The position numbers were made by a program, and so were the translations under genes. From Terrirhizobium terrae (GTDB taxonomy: Bacteria > Pseudomonadota > Alphaproteobacteria > Rhizobiales > Rhizobiaceae), in contig NZ_CP104992.1 in the NCBI RefSeq assembly GCF_030323265.1, positions 558,001-622,000 on the forward strand: a stretch of 64,000 nt of DNA, read 5' to 3'. Shown piece after piece: positions 44,657 to 53,008 of this stretch (positions within the stretch are counted from its first letter, which is position 1; every line of letters begins with the position of its first letter). A model generated the notes under the pieces. It was not told the DNA's origin. It was given only the letters and a program-made list of their open reading frames with translations, and searched no databases.

Positions 44657-45828
44657 TTACGACAGCGAAAAGTTCTTCAAACGTTCCGTCAGGCCCGCGA
44701 TCGTTTGGGCATCCGCATTGGCGAAGGCAAAACGCAGATAGGCCTGCTGGCCCTCACCGAAATAGACGCCCGGAATGCAGGTGACGCCGGCGCGTTTCGC
44801 AAGCTTCTCGGCCACCTCGGCCGAGCCGACGCCGGCGAAGGGATGGCGGACGAAGGCGAAATAGGCGCCGATCGCATCGAGTTTCCAGTCCGGCAGCTCC
44901 CGCATCACCGCCTTCAGCGCCTCGGCGCGGCGGCCGATCTCCTGACGGTTTTCCTCGCGCCAGTCGGCGAGCAGCGGCAGCGCTGTGGCGACGGCCGCCT
45001 GGGCGGCGCGCGGAGCGCAGATCTGCAGGTTGTCCATGATCTTGGCGACTTGGCCAATGACCGTTTCGCTCGCGGTGATGGCGCCCAGCCGGTGGCCGGG
45101 AATGCAGAAGGATTTCGAAAAGCTATAGAGGCTGATCAGCGTGTCTTCCCAGCCGTCGAGGCTAAACAGCCCGTGCGGTGTCTGGCCCGCTTCCGGCAGG
45201 AAGTCGCGATAGGTTTCGTCGAGGATCAGCCAGATGCCCTTCTTGCGGCAGAGTGTGAAGATCTCTTCCAGCAGTACAGGCGGATAGATGGCGCCGGTCG
45301 GGTTGTTCGGCGAGACCAGCGCCAGCGCCTTCACGTCAGAGGTTATCGCGGCCTCGATCGCGGAGACTTCCGGCAAAAGCCCGCTTCCGCCTTGCAGGGC
45401 ACGAAGGCGGTCCGGATGCCCATCATCGCGAGAGTCGTCTCGTGATTGAAATAGAAGGGCTCGGTCATCAATACCGTGCTTCCCGGGCCAGCCACCGTCA
45501 TGGCGGCGCAGACGAAGGCCTGGTTGCAGCCGGAGGTGATATGCGTGTTGGCGGCCGAAAGCGGCGCTCCATAGACCTCGGCGACGTGAGCGCCGTAAGC
45601 CTCGCGCAGCACCGTCTCGCCTTCGATCGGGCCGTAGCCGGTATAGGCCTTGGACGAACCCATCTCGCCGAGTAGCTTCAGCATGTCGGGATGCGCCGGA
45701 TAGCCGGGCACGGCCTGCGACAGGTCGATCAGCGGCCCTTTCGATCCATCATAGGCACGGCCCCACGCGGCGACGGAAGGAACGGGAGGAAGGGAGAGTT
45801 TCTCGACGAGCGGATTGAAGGCGGCCAT
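44657..45828 (-). CDS. PLP-dependent aminotransferase (frameshift at 45375)
   Basis: A fold type I aminotransferase of about 391 residues once corrected. The first frame starts MAAFNPLVEKLSLPPVPS at 45828; the second carries LALVSPNNPTGAIYPP, LILDETYRDFLPEAG and the Schiff-base lysine in SLYSFSKSFCIPGHRLG. The break lies in AAAA at 45375-45378 (TTTT on the coding strand); one more T gives EAGFLPEVSAIEAAI. Substrate is unknown. It is divergent from the Moco oxidoreductase gene. Confidence 0.86.
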
Positions 45829-45915
45829 GATGTTCCGGAGTGAAATGTGAAAGACAGGCGATTGATTTGCCCCTCTTGTTCATCAGATTATCGGGCGACG
45901 CAAGACCAGACGCCA

Positions 45916-45933
45916 TGCATCAGGCGTGATGCA
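45916..45933. promoter_or_regulatory. Dyad in the aminotransferase/Moco oxidoreductase divergent region
   Basis: TGCATCA-ggcg-TGATGCA has perfect 7-base arms and lies between the divergent starts at 45828 and 45977. It could be an operator, but no regulator gene is next to it. Confidence 0.35.
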
Positions 45934-45976
45934 GATGCACCGCCTCACCTTGGGATCTAAGCAGGGAGAACTGCCG

Positions 45977-46645
45977 ATGGCCGACGACACCGGGACGCAA
46001 CAGCCGGATTCAAAGCTTACCGTTACCAAGCGCAAATGGGCCGATGAAGGCAAATTCCTCACCGGGCGGCATACGCGCCCGGAAACAGACCGCCTGCCGC
46101 CCGGCCAGCATCTGGTGAAGAATTGGCCGGTTCTCGATCTCGGCCAGCAGCCGAGCATTTCGCCGACGCAGTGGAAGCTCGATGTCTACGGCTTCGTCAA
46201 CAAACCTGGGACCTTCGACTGGGCCGCCTTCCAGGCGCTGCCGCAGACCGACATGCTGTCGGACATCCATTGCGTGACCACATGGTCGCGCTACGACAAC
46301 AACTGGAAGGGCGTTTCCACCCGCGACTTCCTCGATGCCGTCGACCCGACGGACGAAGCCAAGGCAGTGATGCTGACGAGCTATGACGGCTACACCACCA
46401 ACTTGGCTCTCTCCGACTTCGCCTCCTCCGACGCCATCATCGTGACCGATTGGGAAGGCGCGCCGCTGACGGAGGAGCATGGCGGGCCTGTCCGGCTCGT
46501 CGTGCCCCATCTCTATTTCTGGAAAAGCGCCAAGTGGCTTAAACGGATCGATTTCATCGGCATGGACAATCCCGGCTTCTGGGAGAAGAACGGCTACCAC
46601 ATGCGCGGCGACCCGTGGAACGAGGAGAGGTATTCGGAGGATTGA
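45977..46645 (+). CDS. Sulfite oxidase-like molybdopterin oxidoreductase
   Basis: This 222-residue protein is a single-domain member of the sulfite oxidase (YedY-like) molybdopterin family. The molybdenum-ligand cysteine lies in MLSDIHCVTTWSRYDNNWKGV, and HGGPVRLVVPHLYFWKSAKWLKRIDF is the conserved cofactor-domain segment. There is no Tat signal or dimerisation domain, so it is likely cytoplasmic. I start it at the ATG at 45977 (MADDTGTQQ) because GGGAGA lies 8 bases upstream. The electron partner and substrate are unknown. Confidence 0.86.
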   Translation: MADDTGTQQPDSKLTVTKRKWADEGKFLTGRHTRPETDRLPPGQHLVKNWPVLDLGQQPSISPTQWKLDVYGFVNKPGTFDWAAFQALPQTDMLSDIHCVTTWSRYDNNWKGVSTRDFLDAVDPTDEAKAVMLTSYDGYTTNLALSDFASSDAIIVTDWEGAPLTEEHGGPVRLVVPHLYFWKSAKWLKRIDFIGMDNPGFWEKNGYHMRGDPWNEERYSED

Positions 46646-46648
46646 CGG

Positions 46649-47257
46649 TCAGCCGAGCTTGACCAGATTGTGCGAAGGCAAGGCCCCACCGGGGAACTGA
46701 ACCAGTTTCCCGCCCACAGAAAGCGGCCCGAGGTCTATGCCGAAGAAGCCGAGCTTGTCGATCAGCTGGCCGACCTGCGCTTTCGCATCTGCATCGTCGC
46801 CGGAATAAAATAGCACGCGCTTGCCGCCATCCGACGTGGGGTCGGCTTCGAGTAGTGCCGCGAACAGGTGGTTGAAGCCCTTCACCACCCGGGCACCTGA
46901 CACCATGTCGGCAAAGATCTCGCTCGATAGGCGACCGTTAAGCTCGGCCGGCTTGAACAGCGGTGCCTCGATCGGGTTATTGGTGTCGACAACAATGCGG
47001 CCACCCCAGTTCGGCAGACCTGCCAGCGCTGAAGGAAGCTTCGACCATGGCACGGCGACGAAGACCATGTCCGCCTTTGCCGCTTCCTCGATCGTGACGG
47101 CCGAAATCCAGGGCGAAAGTTCCGCGACGAGTGGCTCCAGCGACTGCGGGCCGCGGCTGTTTGCGATGGTCGCGTGCATGCCTGCGCGGGCAAGAATGCG
47201 GGCGATGGCCGCGCCGATATTGCCGGCGCCGATGATACCGATAGTCATGAGTTTCAC
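46649..47257 (-). CDS. NAD(P)-binding reductase, NADPH-dependent F420 reductase-like family
   Basis: This 202-residue protein is a small Rossmann-fold protein starting IGIIGAGNIGAAIARILARAGMHATIANSRGPQSL, the pattern of the NAD(P)-binding domain found in F420-dependent reductases and similar proteins; the SRGP after strand 2 favours NADPH. Also seen are VFVAVPWSKLPSAL, VVDTNNPI and VKGFNHLFAA. Its true redox partner in this organism is unknown. A start at 47248 (MTIGIIG) is also possible. It is divergent from a LysR gene. Confidence 0.82.
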   Translation of the reverse strand: MKLMTIGIIGAGNIGAAIARILARAGMHATIANSRGPQSLEPLVAELSPWISAVTIEEAAKADMVFVAVPWSKLPSALAGLPNWGGRIVVDTNNPIEAPLFKPAELNGRLSSEIFADMVSGARVVKGFNHLFAALLEADPTSDGGKRVLFYSGDDADAKAQVGQLIDKLGFFGIDLGPLSVGGKLVQFPGGALPSHNLVKLG

Positions 47258-47328
47258 TCCGTTCGTGTTTCGATGAACGGAATATCGGCTCTTTATTGGC
47301 GGCTGATTAGAGGGTAATGATGCGGATA

Positions 47329-47351
47329 ATTTTCAAGCAATAATTGAAAAT
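47329..47351. promoter_or_regulatory. LysR-type binding site
   Basis: ATTTTCAA (47329-47336) and TTGAAAAT (47344-47351) are perfect 8-base arms around 7 bases, and the site contains the T-N11-A pattern of LysR regulators. It lies 6 bases before the LysR start and 71 bases before the reductase start, so it can serve both divergent genes. Confidence 0.65.
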
Positions 47352-47357
47352 AGGCTC

Positions 47358-48317
47358 ATGGAAAATCTTGGCCATCTTGAATCCTTCGTGCGGTCGGCAG
47401 AACTCGGCGGCTTTTCCGCCGCGGCTCGCAAGCTCGGACTGACGCCTGCCGCCGTCAGCCGCAACGTGGCGATGCTGGAGCGTAGCCTCGGTGTGCGGCT
47501 TTTCCAGCGAACCACGCGCAAGCTTGCATTGACGGAAGCGGGCGAGCGCTTCCTTACCCAGGTCCAGGTCGGCGGGCATGTAGACGCCCTGCAGGCAGCG
47601 ATGACGGATGCGTCGTCGGCAACCGCTGAACCCGCGGGCATACTCAAGGTCAGCATGAGCCCGCATTTCGGCCGGGACTATATCCTGCCACTGCTGCCCG
47701 CCTTCATGGAGAAGTACCCCAAAATCCGGCCAGAGTGGACATTCGAGAACCGGCAGGTGGATCTGGTGGCAGAGGGATATGACGCGGCCATCGGCGGCGG
47801 CTTCGATCTGGCGCCCGGCGTGATAGCAAAAACACTGGCGCCGGCCCATCTCGTCGCCGTGGCGTCTCCCGCCTACATGCAAGATCGCGCCATGCCGATG
47901 GACCCGCAGGGACTTTCAGCATTTGCCGGCATCCAGATGAGATCGTCCAATACCGGGCGCATCCGGCAGTGGTCCATGCGCAACATCGCCGGTGAAGAAA
48001 TGCCCGCCGCCCTGACCGGTGCCTTCATCATGAACGACCCGGCGGCCATTGCCAGTGCCGCGAGCCTCGGCCTCGGCGCCGCGCTAATCGCCACGCCGGA
48101 CGCGTTGATCTATTTCAAGCGGGGAGAACTCATCCGGCTGCTGCCGGACTGGTACGCCGATATCGGCACGATCTCGCTCTACTATGCCAATCGAACACTG
48201 CTGCCGGCCAAGACGCGCGTCTTCATCGATTTCGTCACCGAGTATTTTCGGAAGGAAAAGCTGGCGGAGCGACTGGCGGGAAGCCTCGGCACATCGAACC
48301 TGCCTAAGGCACGTTAG
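47358..48317 (+). CDS. LysR-family transcriptional regulator
   Basis: This 319-residue protein is typical: an N-terminal winged helix (LGHLESFVRSAELGGFSAAARKLGLTPAAVSRNVAMLERSLGVRLFQRTTR) and a C-terminal effector-binding domain (ILKVSMSPHFGRDYILPLLPAFMEKYP). It belongs to the subgroup near AaeR/CrgA-like regulators that often controls a divergent reductase. It most likely regulates the neighbouring NAD(P)-binding gene and itself. Confidence 0.9.
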   Translation: MENLGHLESFVRSAELGGFSAAARKLGLTPAAVSRNVAMLERSLGVRLFQRTTRKLALTEAGERFLTQVQVGGHVDALQAAMTDASSATAEPAGILKVSMSPHFGRDYILPLLPAFMEKYPKIRPEWTFENRQVDLVAEGYDAAIGGGFDLAPGVIAKTLAPAHLVAVASPAYMQDRAMPMDPQGLSAFAGIQMRSSNTGRIRQWSMRNIAGEEMPAALTGAFIMNDPAAIASAASLGLGAALIATPDALIYFKRGELIRLLPDWYADIGTISLYYANRTLLPAKTRVFIDFVTEYFRKEKLAERLAGSLGTSNLPKAR

Positions 48318-48352
48318 GCGCACCCGGCACGGGGCCGGATGCACCGGTTTGA

Positions 48353-50643
48353 TCAGATCAGCTTTTCGAGCGTGATCGGCAGGTCGCGCACTCGCTTGCC
48401 GGTGGCGTGGAAGACGGCGTTGGCGATGGCCGGGGCCACGCCGACGATGCCGACTTCGCCCACACCCTTGCCGCCGAGCGCCGATGCGTTGAGATCCGGC
48501 ACGCCGACGGAGATGACCTGCAGGTCGGGAATGTCGGAATTGGTGGGGACCAGATAGTCACCGACATTGTTGTTGATCGTCCGGCCATTGCGCGGATCGA
48601 CGAGGCCTTCTTCCAGAAGCGCCTGGCCGATGCCCATGATGATGCCGCCGCGCCACTGGCTTTCGACCAGTTTCGGATTGTAGAGCCGGCCGCAATCGAA
48701 GGCCGAAACCATGCGCGAGACGCGCACCGTGCCGAAGGCCTCGTCGACCCTGACCTCGGCGAAATGGGCGCACCAACTGTGCATCGAATAGTCGCCCATC
48801 GTCGGCCCCATGACCCGCGCCATCGTCGTCCAGGCCCGGCGCTGTTCGGCGGCTTCCTGCGCATCGTCTGACAGCGTGTTGCGGCGGATTTCCAGGTGTT
48901 CACGGCCGAGCGCCTTCATCATCTCGGCGATCGTCACCTTCGGTCCGTCGGCAAGCGTGGTGGAGATCTCACCATCGGAAACGACGAGCGTATTGGCGCC
49001 GCTGCCGGCAAACGGCGAGTTCGGCGTATTGAGCGCCAGCCCGACAATCTCGTCGCGCGCCGCGATTGCCGCCTTGTGCACGGCCCCGGTGATGGAGCCG
49101 GCAAGCATCGATCCGCCGGCGATCGCCGACCCCGGCAGACGGGAATCCCCGAGATGCACGACGACCTGAGAGACGGGAACGCCCATCGCCTCGGCCGCCG
49201 TCTGGGCGAGGATCGTATAGGTGCCCTGCCCCATGTCGATCGAGCCGCTGACGACCTCGACCGTGCCATCGGCCAGGACGCGGATCATCGCCTCGCTCGG
49301 CGCGCGGATGACCGGGAACGTGCCGCAGCCGATGCCCCAGCCGACGAGCTGGTTGCCGTCGCGCATCGAGCGGGGTTCATGGCCGCGCCTGTCCCAACCA
49401 AAGGCCTTGGCGCCTTCGGTCAGCGCCTCGCGCAACTGCCGCGTCGACCAGGGCTTGCCGGACTGGTAGTCGTGATCGGCATAGTTCTTCAGCCTCAATT
49501 CCAGCGGATCCATGCCGAGCGCATAGGCAAGCTCTTCCATGGCGCATTCGATGCCGTAGGAACTCGGGTTCTTGCCGGGTCCACGCAGGGCTCCGGGGTG
49601 ACCGTGTTGACCGGTACGACGCGGTGTTCGGAGGAGAAATTCTCGACCTTGTAGAGAACCGGCGTCGCGGCACCCGTCTGCTCCGGATAGTCCATGTAGA
49701 TGGAAGTCTCGCTCATGCCGCGATGAACGATCGACTGCAGGATGCCATCCTTCGTCGCGCCAAGCGAGATCGTCTGCCGGGTGGCGGCGCGCCCGCCATA
49801 GCTGGTAAAGTTCTGCGGGCGCGTGACGGCAAGCTTCACGGGCCGACCGAGCCGCTTGGCCGCAGCAACGGCCACCGCACCATAGGCGAGCGGCTGTCCC
49901 TTGGAACCGAAGCCACCGCCGATGAAGGGCGAGACGATCCGGACGCTCTCGTAGGGGATGGAAAACCATTCGGCATACATGCGCGCCATGCCGTGCGACC
50001 ACTGGCTCGGCTCCCAGATGGTGAGCTCGTCACCATCCCACTTCGCCATCAGCCCATGGGGCTCCATGGCAACGTGATATTCGCGCGGCGTCTCGTAGGT
50101 CGCCTCGATCCTGACCGGCGCGGCCGCCAGGGCCGCCTCGGCGTCACCCCAATTGACGACGAGATTGGGCATGAGCTTGCCCTCGCCGGCATTAGGATCA
50201 TGCAGGCTCGCGACGGACGGAGTCTCCTCATAGGTGAAAGTGACGAATTTCGCCGCTTCCGACGCCTGCTCCCGGCTCTCCGCGATGACGGCCGCGATCG
50301 ACTGGCCGTTGAACTGCACCACCTTCGGCAGCGGATAATAGGGTTCGTCCTTTGCGGGCGAACCCATCCAGTCGCCGCAAGCCCTCAAGCCCAGATCGTC
50401 TTCCGGCGTCAGGACCGCGATCACGCCCGGCATGGCGAGCGCCTTGGATGTATCGACCGAAACGATACGGCCCGCCGCGATCGTGCTCTGCACGAGCACG
50501 GCATGCGCGACATCCTCCATCGGATATTCGAGCGCGTAGGTGGCAGAGCCGGTGATCTTCAGCTCGCCTTCGAAGCGCGACATGCGGCCGCCGACCATGC
50601 CGTCGGCGGCACTTCCGTGTTTGCGGGGTTCCATGATGGTCAT
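48353..50643 (-). CDS. Molybdenum hydroxylase large subunit, xanthine dehydrogenase/aldehyde oxidase family (frameshift at 49588)
   Basis: This catalytic subunit carries the molybdopterin cytosine dinucleotide site. The frame from MTIMEPRKHGSAADGMVGGRMSRFEGELKITGSATYALE holds AVLTPEDDLG and FIGGGFGSKGQPLAYGAVAVAAAKRLGRPVKL; after losing one C of CCC (GGG at 49588-49590 on the plus strand) the frame moves, and restoration gives LRGPGKNPSSYGIECAMEELAYALGMDPLELRLKNYA and later ALGGKGVGEVGIVGVAPAIANA, with the active-site Glu in GVGE. The start at 50643 overlaps the FAD subunit stop (ATGA). Corrected length is about 763 residues. Substrate (aldehyde, purine or N-heterocycle) cannot be told. Confidence 0.88.
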
Positions 50644-51626
50644 GCGAGGCCTCCAACGGTCTGCAGCGCGCGGGCGACGACGCGGGGCGCCAGTTCGATC
50701 TTGTAGCGGTTGGCGCCATGCGCGACGGCGCCTTCCATGGCAAGTGCAACGGCCGAGGTGATCGCCTCTTCCGTGAGGACCTGTCCGACCAGCGCCTGTT
50801 CGACGGCGCGGGCACGCCATGGCCTTGTCGCCACGCCGCCGAGTGCCACGCGAACGTCTCTAACTGTCTTCCCGTCAGCCTCGAATTCCAATCCGACGGC
50901 AGCACTTGCAGCTGCGAACTCGTAGGATTGCCGGTCACGGACCTTGAGATAGGTTGAGCGTCTGGCGGCAGCGGAAGCCGGGATGCTGATGCCCATGATC
51001 ATCTCGCCGGGCGCCATCACGGTTTCCTTGTCCGGTGTATCGCCGGGTTCGAGGAAGAAATTCTCGACCGAGACCCTGCGTGTGCCGAGATCGACTTCGG
51101 CATCGAAGGCGACGAGTGCAACGGCGAGGTCTCCGGGATAGGTGGCGATGCAGTGTTCGCTCGTGCCGAGCACCGCGTGATTGCGCGTCACGCCGCCGAT
51201 GGCGGAACAGCCGGAGCCGGGTTCACGCTTGTTGCAGGCCGGGAACGTCGAAGGATCCCGGAAATAGGGACATCGCGTCCGCTGCAACAGATTGCCGCCG
51301 ATCGTCGCCATGTTGCGCAACTGCTGCGAGGCCGCCAGCGACAGCGACTGCGAGACGGCAGGAAACGCGGACAGGATCTCGGGGTGATCAGCGACGGCGC
51401 TCATCCTTGCCAGCGCACCGATAGTGGCTGCTCTCTCATCGACGGCAATACCGTCGAGGCCGCGAATGTGGCTGATGTCGATCAGCTGATCCGGCTCGGT
51501 GACGCCGCATTTGGCGAGATCAAGCAGTGTGGTGCCGCCAGCCAGTATCATGGCACCGGCCTGTAGCGAAGCCTTGCGGGCTTCTTCCGCGGAGGAGGCG
51601 CGGGTGTAGGAAAAATCTCTCATCAC
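50640..51626 (-). CDS. Molybdenum hydroxylase FAD-binding subunit
   Basis: This 328-residue subunit passes electrons between the iron-sulfur clusters and an electron acceptor. FAD-binding segments are LAGGTTLLDLAKCG near the N-terminus and TIGGNLLQRTRCPYF near residue 107, where GGNL is typical of the family, followed by PGSGCSAIGGVTRNHAVLG. The cysteine-rich stretch CPYFRDPSTFPACNKREPGSGC could hold an extra Fe-S cluster, as seen in PaoB-type subunits. It overlaps the small subunit by 4 bases at its start and the large subunit by 4 bases at its end. Confidence 0.9.
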   Translation of the reverse strand: MMRDFSYTRASSAEEARKASLQAGAMILAGGTTLLDLAKCGVTEPDQLIDISHIRGLDGIAVDERAATIGALARMSAVADHPEILSAFPAVSQSLSLAASQQLRNMATIGGNLLQRTRCPYFRDPSTFPACNKREPGSGCSAIGGVTRNHAVLGTSEHCIATYPGDLAVALVAFDAEVDLGTRRVSVENFFLEPGDTPDKETVMAPGEMIMGISIPASAAARRSTYLKVRDRQSYEFAAASAAVGLEFEADGKTVRDVRVALGGVATRPWRARAVEQALVGQVLTEEAITSAVALAMEGAVAHGANRYKIELAPRVVARALQTVGGLA

Positions 51627-52126
51627 GCAGCCTCCGCCTTCTGGCGCAGGCCGGCCGTCATTTCCGCCGCCTCGCGCACCGCAGCGACGATGCTGTTATA
51701 GGCCCCGCAGCGACAGAGATTGCCGGACATGTATTCACGGATCTCGGCATCTGAACCGGCATGGCCCTCGCGGATGCAGGCGACGGCGGACATGATCTGG
51801 CCCGGCGTGCAATAGCCGCACTGGAAGGCATCGTGCTCGAGGAAGGCGCTCTGCACGGCGTGTAGCGTACCGTCTTCGTCGGCAATTCCCTCAATCGTGG
51901 TGACCTGCCGACCCTCGACCTGGGCCGCCAGGGTGAGACAGGACAGGACCCGCTGGCCATCGACATGACAGGTGCAGGCGCCGCACTGGCCCTGGTCGCA
52001 GCCTTTCTTGGTGCCCGTCAGCTCCAGATGATCGCGAAGCGCGTCGAGCAGGGTGACGCGCGGCTCGACATCGAGCCCAAGCATCTCCCCGTTTATATCG
52101 AGTGTGACGTGAATAGTTCGTGTCAT
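51623..52126 (-). CDS. Molybdenum hydroxylase 2Fe-2S subunit
   Basis: This 167-residue subunit carries two [2Fe-2S] clusters: the plant-type ferredoxin set in CDQGQCGACTCHVDGQRVLSC and the helical set in CGYCTPGQ..and CRCGAY. No Tat signal is present, unlike PaoA-type proteins, so the complex is probably cytoplasmic. I start it at the ATG at 52126 (MTRTIHVTLD), since GGAGAG lies 7 bases upstream. It is the first gene of the three-gene operon and divergent from the TetR gene. Confidence 0.92.
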   Translation of the reverse strand: MTRTIHVTLDINGEMLGLDVEPRVTLLDALRDHLELTGTKKGCDQGQCGACTCHVDGQRVLSCLTLAAQVEGRQVTTIEGIADEDGTLHAVQSAFLEHDAFQCGYCTPGQIMSAVACIREGHAGSDAEIREYMSGNLCRCGAYNSIVAAVREAAEMTAGLRQKAEAA

Positions 52127-52270
52127 GATAAGCTCTCCTGCTATCGTCACGAGAATTTGCGGCGTGAATGACTGGTCGAATTCCGAAAAAATTCTATCTA
52201 GGATGGAAGCCAACGATATTTCGGCATGACATCCACCCCCACTTATGGTCTAAAAGTGGGAGGGCCTCAC

Positions 52271-52290
52271 AAACGGAGGCGCCTCCGTTT
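52271..52290. promoter_or_regulatory. Perfect 20-base palindrome, candidate TetR operator
   Basis: AAACGGAGGCGCCTCCGTTT is a perfect palindrome lying in the divergent region between the molybdenum hydroxylase operon and the TetR gene. TetR-type regulators favour sites of this type and length. Confidence 0.72.
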
Positions 52291-52299
52291 AAACTAGCG

Positions 52300-52320
52300 A
52301 CTTGACGCCATCCGTCAAGT
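52300..52320. promoter_or_regulatory. Second dyad in the same divergent region
   Basis: ACTTGACG-ccatc-CGTCAAGT has perfect 8-base arms and lies 9 bases beyond the palindrome. The TTGACG at 52302-52307 could also be a -35 box for the TetR gene, so this may be an operator overlying the promoter. Confidence 0.55.
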
Positions 52321-52343
52321 GCAGATTGCGTTGGAGTAGGATT

Positions 52344-52937
52344 TTGGACGCGGCCGCGCCGGAGACGGCAGATCAGACGACCCCGAAACTGAGGGCCGAT
52401 GCACGTCGCAACCGCGACAAGCTGATCGAGGTCGCAGCTCATGCTTTCGCTGAAAATGGCGTCGAGACATCGCTGGAAGACATTGCGCGCCGCGCCGGCG
52501 TGGGAATTGGAACGCTCTACAGGCATTTTCCGACGCGCGAGCATCTGGTCGAAGTCGTCTACAGGCGCGAGTTGCAGAACCTGGCGGAATCCGCCGACGA
52601 ACTGGCCCGGCAATATCCGGCCGATATCGCACTCGAACAATGGATGCTGCGCTTCGTCAATTACATGGCGACCAAGCGCGGCATGGCGAGCAGCCTGAAG
52701 ATTATCGCGAATTCGAATTCTTCGATGTTCGCGGAGGGCTTCGGCCGCATCCGTGGGGCCTTTGAGAAGCTGCTGATGACCGCGCGGGAACAGGGCCTGG
52801 TCCGTGACGACATCTGCCAGACCGACCTGATGCACGCTATGTCGAGCATCTACTCCATCCCCGATGCGCCGGAATGGCGCGAGCGCGCCAACAGGCTGAT
52901 CGGCCTGCTGATGGACGGTCTGCGCGTCAAGCGCTGA
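52344..52937 (+). CDS. TetR-family transcriptional regulator
   Basis: This regulator has an N-terminal helix-turn-helix (EVAAHAFAENGVETSLEDIARRAGVGIGTLYRHFPTREHLVEVVY) and a C-terminal domain with YMATKRGMASSLKII, typical of the SbtR/YbiH-like C-terminal subgroup. I favour the TTG at 52344, with GGAG/AGG just upstream, because an in-frame start at 52302 would fall inside the second dyad. That gives 197 residues. It most likely represses the divergent molybdenum hydroxylase operon. Confidence 0.85.
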   Translation: MDAAAPETADQTTPKLRADARRNRDKLIEVAAHAFAENGVETSLEDIARRAGVGIGTLYRHFPTREHLVEVVYRRELQNLAESADELARQYPADIALEQWMLRFVNYMATKRGMASSLKIIANSNSSMFAEGFGRIRGAFEKLLMTAREQGLVRDDICQTDLMHAMSSIYSIPDAPEWRERANRLIGLLMDGLRVKR

Positions 52938-52971
52938 GACATCGTTTCTTTAAACATACCGCACAAACGAT

Positions 52972-53003
52972 TTGCGGCCCGGAAGACCGGGCCGCAATTT
53001 GTT
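52972..53003. terminator. Bidirectional rho-independent-type terminator
   Basis: TTGCGGCCCGG-aaga-CCGGGCCGCAA makes an 11-base GC-rich stem with a 4-base loop, followed on the plus strand by TTTGTTT. It lies between the TetR stop (52937) and the exoP stop (53009), which converge. Confidence 0.82.
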
Positions 53004-53008
53004 TCAGG

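Noticed and set aside
44657..50643. True pseudogenes in the aminotransferase and molybdenum hydroxylase genes
   Set aside because: Each has a single one-base change in a homopolymer, and all active-site motifs remain on both sides.
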